Origin: Anaerolineales bacterium
GTDB lineage: Bacteria; Chloroflexota; Anaerolineae; Anaerolineales; E44-bin32
Assembly (NCBI GenBank): GCA_004376465.1
Contig: SOJU01000102.1
Span: forward strand, 1-40,861
Reading direction: 5' to 3'
Length of the DNA stretch: 40,861 nucleotides
Shown here: positions 16,450 through 23,487 of the stretch, piece by piece
Numbering within the stretch: position 1 is the first letter of the stretch
How the letters are laid out: each line of letters starts with the position of its first letter
Notes under the pieces: generated by a model
Database searches by the model: none
Told to the model about the DNA's origin: nothing
What the model saw: only the letters and a program-made list of their open reading frames with translations
Program-made: the position numbers and the translations under genes

Positions 16450-17541
16450 ATGCAATGTGAACGTTGTGGGGCAGATATCGCTGAAGAAAGTAGTTTTTGT
16501 GGGCAATGCGGCGCGCCGAAACCCGCTCAGGCGACCGTGCGCGACGCGGTTCCGGAGGCACAACCCGTCCAAGAAACCCCAGAGGAACCGGCGGTTATCG
16601 AGACCCCAGCTCAACCGGCTGGGACAGCGGGGAGAAGTACAGGCCGCACCTGTCTGTGGATCGGGTTGGGGTGTGCGGGCTTTATTGTGATCATTCTCTG
16701 TGCGGGTTTGGCAATAGCGTTTCCGCTGGTGAATTCTATACTGGATGGTGTTGATCTCACGGAAATTGAAGCGCTGGCAACGGCAATGTTTGAATTTTCC
16801 GAGCTAGAGGATCTCGAACAAGAACTGCTCGAACCAGCGACCACACCAGAACCAACCGAAGCTCCAGAGCCGGATGTGTGCTTCAATATATTGTGCTTCT
16901 CCTACCCAGAGGGTGAGGATTACGGCGCGGTCCCATCCGTTCTCCCAGCCGAACTCGAGATGGAGTGGTTTGCGGTCCCGGAGCATGTTGATTTCACCTT
17001 CTATGATTACCCGCTCAGCGATACCTTTCATAATGCACATATAGCGATCTACCCAGTAGCGGAATTCCTTGAGGTGAACCCAGTTGCGGAGGAGACGGTA
17101 GCAGAGTTGGAGGCATTCCTCGGGCTGAAGCCAAAGGATCCCGATAAGGTACCCTTGGTGCTGCCGGTCTTCAACGCCGCGCAGATGATCACCGTGCAGG
17201 TGGAATATCTCACATTTGAAGACGGATCCGGCGTGCGCTTCGTGAGCCAATACGGGCAGGCTTCATGGCCGATTAATAACAGCGATCTCTTCTACGCGTA
17301 TCAAGGATTCACGGACGATGGGTTGTATCTGATCTCGGCGATCTTGCCGGTTTCACATCCTAGTCTGCCAGCAGATGGCGATACCTTCATAGGCGATGAG
17401 TACGACGCCTTTATAAACGCCTTTGAGGCCTATCTCTTGGATGTCGAAAGTCAGTTGGCGCTTGAGAGTCCCACGAGCTTCTTCCCTCAGCTTACAGACT
17501 TGGATGCGATGATGGAGTCGATGCAAATCGAGAGTCCCTGA
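16450..17541 (+). CDS. Zinc-ribbon single-pass membrane protein
   Basis: This 363-residue protein begins with a zinc ribbon (C3, C6, C17, C20), then a Pro/Glu-rich linker, one membrane helix at about 69-94 (CLWIGLGCAGFIVIILCAGL) and a long acidic extracytoplasmic domain with no family I recognise. The N-terminal ribbon closely resembles that of the upstream FHA protein, and both share the ribbon-linker-helix-exterior layout, so the two probably act together. The exterior part is rich in Asp, Glu and aromatic residues and contains two Cys (CFNILCF) that could form a disulfide. GGAGGAGGCGAGAC precedes the ATG; the gap to the upstream stop is 77 bases. Confidence 0.7.
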   Translation: MQCERCGADIAEESSFCGQCGAPKPAQATVRDAVPEAQPVQETPEEPAVIETPAQPAGTAGRSTGRTCLWIGLGCAGFIVIILCAGLAIAFPLVNSILDGVDLTEIEALATAMFEFSELEDLEQELLEPATTPEPTEAPEPDVCFNILCFSYPEGEDYGAVPSVLPAELEMEWFAVPEHVDFTFYDYPLSDTFHNAHIAIYPVAEFLEVNPVAEETVAELEAFLGLKPKDPDKVPLVLPVFNAAQMITVQVEYLTFEDGSGVRFVSQYGQASWPINNSDLFYAYQGFTDDGLYLISAILPVSHPSLPADGDTFIGDEYDAFINAFEAYLLDVESQLALESPTSFFPQLTDLDAMMESMQIESP

Positions 17542-17598
17542 TCGAATTCTTTGAGTTCAATGCCAATCGAATGGTTTTCCCGATCGGGAATTATATAT

Positions 17599-17627
17599 AC
17601 TGCCCCAGCAGTTTGCTGGGGGGCAGT
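17599..17627. other. Stable hairpin downstream of the zinc-ribbon gene
   Basis: ACTGCCCCAGCA and TGCTGGGGGGCAGT pair over about 12 bp with one bulged G and a GTT loop. No T-tract follows, so it may stabilise the mRNA 3' end; the true terminator is 25 bases further on. Confidence 0.5.
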
Positions 17628-17650
17628 GTTAGGACAGATGATGTCACGAA

Positions 17651-17680
17651 AAACGGCTGCACAAGAAGTGCAGCCGTTTT
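17651..17680. terminator. Bidirectional intrinsic terminator between convergent genes
   Basis: AAACGGCTGCAC and GTGCAGCCGTTT form a 12-bp perfect stem with an AAGAA loop, flanked by A5 on the left and T4 on the right. It can terminate the plus-strand zinc-ribbon transcript and the minus-strand YvlD-like transcript. Confidence 0.85.
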
Positions 17681-17755
17681 GGTCTAACAGGGAGGGTCAG
17701 ATTTAGACAGACTCAGGCGCCCGTTCTCGCGGCCTAAGCCTGACCCATATATAAG

Positions 17756-18112
17756 TTAGGCGAATAGGCCTACGAACCACTCCAAAAGCCAGTAGACAAC
17801 CCCAATGGCGATGGCGGAAATCGCTGCCCCGCCGAACCCGCTTACCTCGAGGCCCGGCATAACTTTCGCTGAGAGCATTAGGACAACGGCGGCGACGATC
17901 AGGTATACGATCGCGCCGAAAAACCCGCCGGCAAATGCGATGCCGAAAAGACCTAGGAACCACATCACAAGGGCTCCCACAACCGAAATTGCGAGCGCGG
18001 AGACCATGGCGTTGACGAGACCGCCGACTTTGAGGCCGACGTTGACTTTATCAACGATCAACAAGACCACGGCTGACACAAAAAGTGCGAACAAAAAGCT
18101 AATAAAATCCAT
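17756..18112 (-). CDS. YvlD/phage-holin-IV-like membrane protein
   Basis: With the start at ATG 18112 (AAGGAGAGAGTA directly upstream) the product is 118 residues, the usual length of the YvlD / phage holin superfamily IV family. Four hydrophobic stretches are visible: SFLFALFVSAVVLLIV, NAMVSALAISVVGALVMWFL, FAGGFFGAIVYLIVAAVVLM and AAISAIAIGVVYWLLEWFVG. The Gly-rich third helix and the polar turn KVMPGLEV fit the family. Members occur in ordinary chromosomes and are not evidence of prophage; their exact function is not settled, though envelope stress roles have been suggested. It stands as a single-gene unit. Confidence 0.75.
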   Translation of the reverse strand: MDFISFLFALFVSAVVLLIVDKVNVGLKVGGLVNAMVSALAISVVGALVMWFLGLFGIAFAGGFFGAIVYLIVAAVVLMLSAKVMPGLEVSGFGGAAISAIAIGVVYWLLEWFVGLFA

Positions 18113-18490
18113 TACTCTCTCCTTTAGAAGGTTGTTAGATGTTAATTGCCATCCCGGGTAGGGCGCCATATTCTTGGGAGGGTCCATTATTGCATATAGA
18201 ACAACCCCAATTAAGGGAAAAGGATACGCTTATTCCACTCGCCGGAAATGCGCACGTCGCGTGGATGCTCCCTTCATTTATATTGAGTTCTCCTGTTCCA
18301 TAACTACACCTGCGGAGACCTACAATTAAATGGAAACTGTGCGCCTGCGCAGCCTCCAGAGACCCGTTCGAAGGACTTGCGGCGTGCGGTTGGTGGAGTT
18401 GCTCAAGCGCAGCGCGAGGACCTATATATTGTAGAATGAAGAAATCTACACGTTCGTGTTGCTTAGGTAGCAAACGGAGGAATTTCGATT
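18113..18490. other. Divergent promoter gap
   Basis: These 378 bases separate the YvlD-like gene from the alpha/beta hydrolase gene. A possible plus-strand promoter is TTGCTC (18399-18404) and TATATA (18423-18428) with an 18-base spacer, about 60 bases before the hydrolase ATG. No gene, repeat or clear hairpin was seen in the rest. Confidence 0.35.
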
Positions 18491-19294
18491 ATGCCCCACC
18501 ATCAAGGACCTCATGACCGCATTTTCTATGAGACCCATCGTCCGCGAGAGGAAGAATCTGTTTCTATAACGTTTCTCCATGGACTCGGGTCCTGTGGTGA
18601 AGATTGGATTCTGCAGTTACCGGTCGTCGTTGGAGATTACGATGTGCTTACCGTGGATCTGCCCGGTCATGGGCGGTCATCAATACGGCCAACTTGGCCG
18701 CGCATTTCTTACTTCGCCGATGATGTTGCGGATTTGATTCGAACGTTAGGGTGTGGACCGACACATGTGGTTGGGCTTTCGCTTGGTGGGGCGGTGGCAA
18801 TGCAGTTGGCGCTCGACTACCCGGAAGCTGTCCGCTCGCTGACGTTGGTGAATACGTTTGCGAAGCTGCATTCGGGCTCAAGCGGGTTTTTCCGGAAGCT
18901 GGTAAGGATTGCTTATGTGGCGCTGGGGCAGATGGACCAGGTGGGGCAGTGGGTTGCGGCCGGGATTTTCCCCGAGCCGGATCAAGAGCTTCTGCGCCAG
19001 GCTGCAGCCGAACGCATCGCCTCGAACCCGCGCGGCGCATACTTGCGGGCGATATGGGCAGCCACTCGTTTCGACATCCGCGATCGTCTAAATGAAATCA
19101 ACGCCCCGACGCTTGTCGTCGCCGGGGAATTTGATCAGACCGTATCGATGGATGCTAAAAAGGAACTAGCGGGCAACATCCCCGGCGCTCAGTTGGTCGT
19201 AATTCCCGATTCCGGCCATGCCACACCACTCGACGCGGTCGAGGAATTCAACCGAACGCTGCTTGAATTTCTGTCGAAATTGGATGGTGGGTAG
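18491..19294 (+). CDS. Alpha/beta hydrolase
   Basis: This 267-residue cytoplasmic hydrolase carries the full alpha/beta-hydrolase pattern: an oxyanion-loop motif LHGLGSCGEDW (about 29-39), the strand VLTVDLPGHGRS (52-63), the nucleophile elbow GLSLGG with S97, an acid in the strand VVAGEFDQTV (about 210-219) and a C-terminal His in PDSGHATPLD. The size and lack of a signal peptide fit MhpC/BioH-like esterases or C-C hydrolases; the substrate cannot be told. GGAGGAATTTCGATT leads into the ATG. It ends 24 bases before the stop of the convergent DsbA-like gene. Confidence 0.88.
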   Translation: MPHHQGPHDRIFYETHRPREEESVSITFLHGLGSCGEDWILQLPVVVGDYDVLTVDLPGHGRSSIRPTWPRISYFADDVADLIRTLGCGPTHVVGLSLGGAVAMQLALDYPEAVRSLTLVNTFAKLHSGSSGFFRKLVRIAYVALGQMDQVGQWVAAGIFPEPDQELLRQAAAERIASNPRGAYLRAIWAATRFDIRDRLNEINAPTLVVAGEFDQTVSMDAKKELAGNIPGAQLVVIPDSGHATPLDAVEEFNRTLLEFLSKLDGG

Positions 19295-19318
19295 AAAGGG
19301 GCAGCATAGACCTGCGAA

Positions 19319-20065
19319 TTACTCCCCGAGTTCGTTTTCGATGATCTGGATAAAAACATCAAGCGGCTGTGCCCCGACCATCGGGATCCCATTAATGAAG
19401 AAAGTCGGTGTGCCGGTGATTCCGAGACCTGAAGCGTAGCGCGCATCCGCCTCAACTTCTTCGCCGTAGCGTTCCTCGTCCACACAGGCTAGCAAATCAT
19501 CGACGTCCAGATCGAGCTTCTCGGCGTAGGCCGCGTACGCGTCGGTATTTAAATTCGCGTACTCACCTGAGAAAAGTAGATTGTGGAACTCCCAGTAAGC
19601 GCCTTGTTCGTTGGCGCATTCCGCCGCGAGTGCGGCTTCGAAGCCGCCGACGACCGGAAAGTCGCGGTACACAAAGTGAATCTGGTCCGGGTACGTTGCC
19701 ATAAGGTCACTAAACGTCTCTTGGTGGAACACGCCGCAATAAGGGCAGCGGAAATCGCTGAACTCGACGATCGTAATCGGCGCGTCCTTCGGACCGAGCG
19801 ATGGGTCGTCGTCCGTGCTGATTTCAAAGCGCGTGGGTTCTTCGAGGGCTTCCGGAGTAGTGTCTGCAACGATTGCCACAGGAGCAGCCGGGTCGGCTGG
19901 TGGGACAGAGTCGCGACCCCAAAACAGATACCCGGCGGCTAGACCGGTAACAAAAGTAACCGGCAGCAGGGCGATGTAGAAGGAGCGGCGCGTAAACTTG
20001 ATCGTCTCCGTGACATCAACTTCTTTTTGGTCTTCAAGCTGGATGTTTTTATCTTCTGTAGACAT
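19319..20065 (-). CDS. Membrane-anchored DsbA-family thioredoxin protein
   Basis: This 248-residue thiol-disulfide oxidoreductase has an N-terminal cytoplasmic tail of about 25 residues, one membrane helix (SFYIALLPVTFVTGLAAGYL, 28-47) and an extracytoplasmic thioredoxin fold. The active site is C107-P-Y-C110 in FRCPYCGVFH, and the cis-Pro loop reads GITGTPTFFINGIPM near residue 220. The layout is that of the DsbA/BdbD-like proteins of Gram-positives and Chloroflexota, which oxidise or isomerise exported proteins. A TATAAT box lies only eight bases before the ATG and no Shine-Dalgarno is present, suggesting a leaderless mRNA. It is divergent from the TetR gene with 93 bases between. Confidence 0.9.
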   Translation of the reverse strand: MSTEDKNIQLEDQKEVDVTETIKFTRRSFYIALLPVTFVTGLAAGYLFWGRDSVPPADPAAPVAIVADTTPEALEEPTRFEISTDDDPSLGPKDAPITIVEFSDFRCPYCGVFHQETFSDLMATYPDQIHFVYRDFPVVGGFEAALAAECANEQGAYWEFHNLLFSGEYANLNTDAYAAYAEKLDLDVDDLLACVDEERYGEEVEADARYASGLGITGTPTFFINGIPMVGAQPLDVFIQIIENELGE

Positions 20066-20072
20066 GCGGCGG

Positions 20073-20078
20073 ATTATA
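20073..20078 (-). promoter_or_regulatory. -10 box of the DsbA-like gene
   Basis: TATAAT on the minus strand ends eight bases upstream of the ATG at 20065. Transcription would start at or within one or two bases of the start codon, so the message is probably leaderless. No good -35 is visible at the usual distance. Confidence 0.55.
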
Positions 20079-20103
20079 GCATAACAGACCTAATTTATCC
20101 TGC

Positions 20104-20155
20104 TTGACACTGCGGGTGCAACGGTATACATTGGAGCAGACCGACTGGTCAGTCT
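20104..20155 (+). promoter_or_regulatory. Promoter and likely TetR operator of the corrinoid/export operon
   Basis: TTGACA (20104-20109) and TATACA (20125-20130) form a promoter with a 15-base spacer. Directly downstream, at 20138-20155, lies AGACCGACTGGTCAGTCT, an 18-base near-palindrome with 14 symmetric positions, placed where the transcript would begin. A repressor here would block the operon and could also affect the divergent DsbA-like gene. The adjacent TetR-family protein is the obvious candidate binder (inference). Confidence 0.7.
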
Positions 20156-20158
20156 AGG

Positions 20159-20764
20159 ATGGATTCGCAAACCGATCTCAAACAAGAACGGCGAAAACAG
20201 ATACTCGATGCGGCGGAGAAAGTTTTCACCCAGCGCGGGTTTAATAAGGCGCGCATGGATGACATCGTCGCCGAGTCCGGCCTCTCGAAAGGCGCGCTGT
20301 ACTGGTATTACAAGAGCAAGGACGAAATTATCCTCGCCTTGATGGATCGTTTCTTTGCAGGAGAGATGCAGGCAGAGGACGAACTTATTTCCACTGACGG
20401 AGATGCGAGGCAGCAGTTGGAGGTCTTCTTCGAGGCGGCTTTTAAAGATGTCAGGCGATTTGAAGAGCGCATGTCGCTCGGCTACGAGTTCTTCTCGTTA
20501 GCGGCCCGCACAGAAGAAGTTCGAGATGCCATCCGCGGATATTACCGGCGCTACCAGGCCACCCTCTCACAAATCATCCAGCTAGGGATCGACTCCGGTG
20601 AGTTTAGTTCCATCGATCCAGACGACGCGGCAACAGCCGCCATCAGTATCGTGGAAGGGATGGCACTCTTGTGGTTTCTAGACCCTGAGATTCTGGATTG
20701 GGATCGCATCGGCGATCTGCCCACGCGGATTTTCTTGCAGGGCATAATGAAAAGGGAGCTTTAG
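20159..20764 (+). CDS. TetR-family transcriptional regulator
   Basis: This 201-residue repressor has the TetR N-terminal HTH ([20 protein letters not shown] followed by [20 protein letters not shown], about 14-53) and a helical ligand-binding domain. The ATG sits 28 bases after the -10 box, with only a weak AGG before it. The stop codon abuts the ATG of the methyltransferase-corrinoid gene with no spacing, so it is the first gene of the operon and probably represses it through the palindrome at 20138-20155. TetR proteins next to ABC-2 exporters usually respond to the exported compound, so the ligand may be the substrate or product of the pathway (family knowledge and inference). Confidence 0.9.
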   Translation: MDSQTDLKQERRKQILDAAEKVFTQRGFNKARMDDIVAESGLSKGALYWYYKSKDEIILALMDRFFAGEMQAEDELISTDGDARQQLEVFFEAAFKDVRRFEERMSLGYEFFSLAARTEEVRDAIRGYYRRYQATLSQIIQLGIDSGEFSSIDPDDAATAAISIVEGMALLWFLDPEILDWDRIGDLPTRIFLQGIMKREL

Positions 20765-22387
20765 ATGGCCACGGTCTTTATGAAGTGGCTTGAGAGGCGT
20801 CCAGCCGATTATGACCGCGGCATCCGCCTGCTCACGCTCGGCCGTCTCGAAGCGATGCAGCATCTGATCGTGGAAGAACTTGTTGAACAAGGGATGCGAG
20901 TTCTTGAGGTTGGCTGCGGGACCGGCGCCCTGACGGCGGCGATGGCGAAGGCTGGAGCGAACGTGTCGGCGATCGACATCAGTCCCGGGATGCTTGCAGA
21001 AGCTTCTAGACGAATCAAGAAGGAAGATGTAGAGGAGCACGTCGATCTCCAGCGCATGGATGCGGTCATGATCGATGAGCTTTTTGAACCGCACTCGTTC
21101 GATCTGATCGTCAGCAGCCTGGCGCTCAGCGAGATGAGCGAACGGGGGCGGCGTTACCTTCTGAAATCGGTTCGAAAACTACTCACTCCCGACGGGAAAC
21201 TTGCCGTGCTCGACGAGGTGAGACCGACTTCGGGGGGATCCCGGCTTCTCTTTACTCTCGTGCGCGCGCCGTTGCAGCTCCTCACATGGCTGCTCACCCG
21301 CACTACAACCCACCCTCTGACGAACTTTGAGGGAGTCTTAACCAATTCTGGTTTCGACTGGGACCTGCTCTCGACTGAGATGGCAGGCAGCTTGCGCCTC
21401 TACCTGGCCACGCCCGTGGAACAGGATGAGTCCGATCGCAAACCGGAAATGTTTCGCGGTCGTTTGAACGGCGCGCGGACTCTACGGACGGTTCTGATCG
21501 ATCTGTGGGCATCCCTTTTCCGGATCCTCCCACCGTATCCGCAGGTGAAACCCGGTGTCTATGCGGTTGGGGAGCCCGGTCGAGATTCGCCCTTGCTCGT
21601 CACCGGAAACTTTGAACTCACCGTGCGCCGATTGGTTCGCGCGATCGAGGGGGAACTCGACGCCTGGATCCTGGTGGTGGATTCGGGCGGCATTAACGTA
21701 TGGTGCGCCGCTGGAGGAGGTTTCCTCACGGCGGATAAGATTATCGGTGCGCTGCATATCAGCGGGTTGAGCGAGGTTCTCCATCACCACGCGTTAATCC
21801 TCCCACAGCTATGCGCTAACGGAGTCGAGGGCTGGCGTATCCGCGAGCAGACCGGGTGGGGCGTCCACTGGGGGCCCGCGCGGGCGGTTGACATCCCCGA
21901 ATATCTCGCCCGCGGTCGGAAAAAATCCGATGCTATGCGCTGGGTGACATTCCCGCTGCGTGATCGGCTGGAGATGACGGCGGTTACGTTGGGTTTTTAC
22001 GCTCTGTTGATCTTGATCCCGATCGCGATTTTCTGGCGCAGTATATTTTGGCCGACGCTCATCGCCATGGCCGCTCTATCGGCGTTCTATGCCGTAACCC
22101 TACCCTGGCTGCCGGGGCGGGACGGCCTGGCAAAGAGTCTGCCGCTGGCGCTGATCGCCCTTGTGGGAATGCTCGTGTATTCAACAATCTGGGATCCGGC
22201 ATCCATCGATGTTCTGTTTGCGCGTGCTATTGGCATCACGGCGCTTTCCGTTTTCATTGCCGCAGAGCTGCAGGGAATGTCTCCGCTGATGCGCGGTGAA
22301 CAGGCGAACTGGGGCTGGGAAGCGGTCATCGGGGGTTTTCTCGGCTTAACTTATTGGCTGGTCCCGAATCTTATGGGCTGGAGGTAG
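20765..22387 (+). CDS. SAM methyltransferase fused to HgcA-type corrinoid membrane protein
   Basis: This 540-residue protein has three parts. Residues 1-215 form a class I SAM-dependent methyltransferase: motif I VLEVGCGTGALT (46-57), acidic D71 in AIDISPGM, motif IV SFDLIVSSLALSEM (111-124). Residues about 255-385 match the HgcA corrinoid domain: KPGVYAVGEP, SPLLVTGNF, LDAWILVVDSGGINVWCAAG (298-317), and GPARAVDIPEYL. The cap-helix Cys, C314, thought in HgcA to bind cobalt, is kept; the next Lys of NVWCAAGK is Gly. Residues 404-537 hold five membrane helices, as in HgcA. In other genomes a separate methyltransferase (I recall the name CpaM) accompanies HgcA-like proteins; here it is fused. 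SAM could thus methylate the bound cobalamin directly. The methyl acceptor is unknown. Mercury is possible but not supported by the partner ferredoxin. Confidence 0.9.
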   Translation: MATVFMKWLERRPADYDRGIRLLTLGRLEAMQHLIVEELVEQGMRVLEVGCGTGALTAAMAKAGANVSAIDISPGMLAEASRRIKKEDVEEHVDLQRMDAVMIDELFEPHSFDLIVSSLALSEMSERGRRYLLKSVRKLLTPDGKLAVLDEVRPTSGGSRLLFTLVRAPLQLLTWLLTRTTTHPLTNFEGVLTNSGFDWDLLSTEMAGSLRLYLATPVEQDESDRKPEMFRGRLNGARTLRTVLIDLWASLFRILPPYPQVKPGVYAVGEPGRDSPLLVTGNFELTVRRLVRAIEGELDAWILVVDSGGINVWCAAGGGFLTADKIIGALHISGLSEVLHHHALILPQLCANGVEGWRIREQTGWGVHWGPARAVDIPEYLARGRKKSDAMRWVTFPLRDRLEMTAVTLGFYALLILIPIAIFWRSIFWPTLIAMAALSAFYAVTLPWLPGRDGLAKSLPLALIALVGMLVYSTIWDPASIDVLFARAIGITALSVFIAAELQGMSPLMRGEQANWGWEAVIGGFLGLTYWLVPNLMGWR

Positions 22388-22390
22388 TAA

Positions 22391-22642
22391 GTGTCTGAAG
22401 GGCCAAATTTGGGATCTCTGCTGGCAGAGCATTGGCACTTAGCTCGCAAGCTCCGGAGCCTGGAAATCCATTTCGCTCCCGAGCGCTGCAAGGGTCTCTG
22501 GCAGTGTTACGAGGTGTGTCCGGTGGGTTGTTGGACGCCCGATTATGATGTTCGTTGTGTAGTTTTTCGTCATGGGGAACGATGCATTGCCTGCGGCGCC
22601 TGCGTTCTGCAATGCCCCGAGAGAGCCATCGAATTGAGGTGA
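22391..22642 (+). CDS. HgcB-like ferredoxin with altered first cluster
   Basis: This 83-residue ferredoxin starts at GTG with GGAGG eight bases upstream and follows the HgcA-like gene by three bases. The second cluster motif is canonical (C65-x2-C68-x2-C71-x3-C75-P). The first is not: C33-x5-C39-x3-C43-P with Leu36 where the second Cys should be, and extra Cys at 47 and 56. It may bind a 3Fe cluster or use C47 as a ligand (inference). HgcB normally reduces the corrinoid of HgcA and carries a Cys pair near its C-terminus implicated in handling Hg(II); this protein ends eight residues after the last cluster Cys and lacks that pair. The role as electron donor to the fused corrinoid protein is well supported by position. 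Confidence 0.85.
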   Translation: MSEGPNLGSLLAEHWHLARKLRSLEIHFAPERCKGLWQCYEVCPVGCWTPDYDVRCVVFRHGERCIACGACVLQCPERAIELR

Positions 22643-22645
22643 GAC

Positions 22646-23143
22646 ATGATTGAGAAAGTGGCTGACCGAAAACCGCCGGGTGGATTACTTCGTGCCTTCG
22701 CTCGAGCGCCTATAGGATTCTATCGGCTGGGGCTCGGCTGGCTGTTCGGCGGGCGATTTCTCATGCTCACACACATTGGGCGTGTGACCGGTAAACAACG
22801 GAATGTCGTCCTCGAAGTGGTCCGGAGGGACGTAGAAAACGATTGTTTTTACCTCGCTTCAGGCTGGGGTGAGAAATCCGATTGGCTGCTTAATATCGGG
22901 AAGGACCACAACGTGAATGTGCGCTTTAAACGCAGGTCTTTTGCTGCTGTTGCCGAGCGGCTATCGGTGGATGATGCAGAACTCGAGATGCTCGATTACG
23001 GGCGGCGGCATCCGGCAGCATTGATGCAGCTCGCCCGCGTCATGGGATATCGGATAGAGCCCACTGAAGTGGACTATCGAGAGCTTGGGCGATGCGTTCC
23101 TATGATCCGCTTACGGGCTGTCTCTGCAGGACAAAATGAGTGA
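22646..23143 (+). CDS. F420-type nitroreductase/quinone reductase family protein (Ddn-like)
   Basis: This 165-residue protein matches the deazaflavin-dependent nitroreductase (DUF385, split beta-barrel) family: FLMLTHIGRVTGKQRNVVLE (39-58), FYLASGWGEKSDWLLNIGKD (about 72-91) and NVNVRFKRRSFAAVAERLS. Relatives use F420H2 to reduce quinones, nitroaromatics or enones; some members of the fold bind FMN or heme instead. The ATG is three bases after the ferredoxin stop, with GAGGTGAG upstream, so it is firmly in the operon. It could feed electrons into the corrinoid/ferredoxin pair or reduce the substrate to be methylated or exported; both ideas are inference. Confidence 0.8.
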   Translation: MIEKVADRKPPGGLLRAFARAPIGFYRLGLGWLFGGRFLMLTHIGRVTGKQRNVVLEVVRRDVENDCFYLASGWGEKSDWLLNIGKDHNVNVRFKRRSFAAVAERLSVDDAELEMLDYGRRHPAALMQLARVMGYRIEPTEVDYRELGRCVPMIRLRAVSAGQNE

Positions 23144-23217
23144 GGTAATTATTCGGATCGAACTAAAACTTGCTTATCAAGCATCGATCTTGTTTACCCT
23201 CAAAAGGAGGCGTTGAA

Positions 23218-23487
23218 ATGGAAATCTTGCTTGTGGTGGCGGCAATGGTCGTGGTAGGTCTGCTCATCGGCGCGCTCGCCGGTGTGATCTGGAAGGGTAA
23301 CCGCCCGATAGGCGTGCGCGGGGATTATATCGCCGCAGTAATCGCTGCAGTTGTGACCGGCTTGCTCGACTGGTATGTGATTCCCGCGATGGGTTTCAGC
23401 GATACCTTGAAGTACATCGGCATTTTGACAGAACCCCCATTGGTTGCGCTAGCAGTCCTATGGGTGATTCGCAAAGCGAAGAATTGA
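23218..23487 (+). CDS. Small integral membrane protein, GlsB/YeaQ-like
   Basis: The start is ATG 23218, preceded by AAGGAGGCG, giving 89 residues. Three hydrophobic stretches (ILLVVAAMVVVGLLIGALAG, YIAAVIAAVVTGLLDWYVIP and PPLVALAVLWVI) and the loop RPIGVRGD resemble the small GlsB/YeaQ/YmgE (transglycosylase-associated) membrane family, though the C-terminal part differs. The last 28 bases overlap the start assigned to the following ABC ATPase gene, so translation is probably coupled. The function is unknown; position suggests membership in the exporter operon. Confidence 0.55.
   Translation: MEILLVVAAMVVVGLLIGALAGVIWKGNRPIGVRGDYIAAVIAAVVTGLLDWYVIPAMGFSDTLKYIGILTEPPLVALAVLWVIRKAKN

Noticed and set aside
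17756-18112. Prophage remnant because of holin-like annotation
   Set aside because: YvlD-like proteins are ordinary chromosomal genes and no other phage gene is near.
20765-22642. Calling the pair hgcA and hgcB outright, that is, a mercury methylator
   Set aside because: The cap-helix Lys is Gly, the ferredoxin lacks one cluster Cys and the C-terminal Cys pair, and a methyltransferase is fused; I call them HgcA-like and HgcB-like only.
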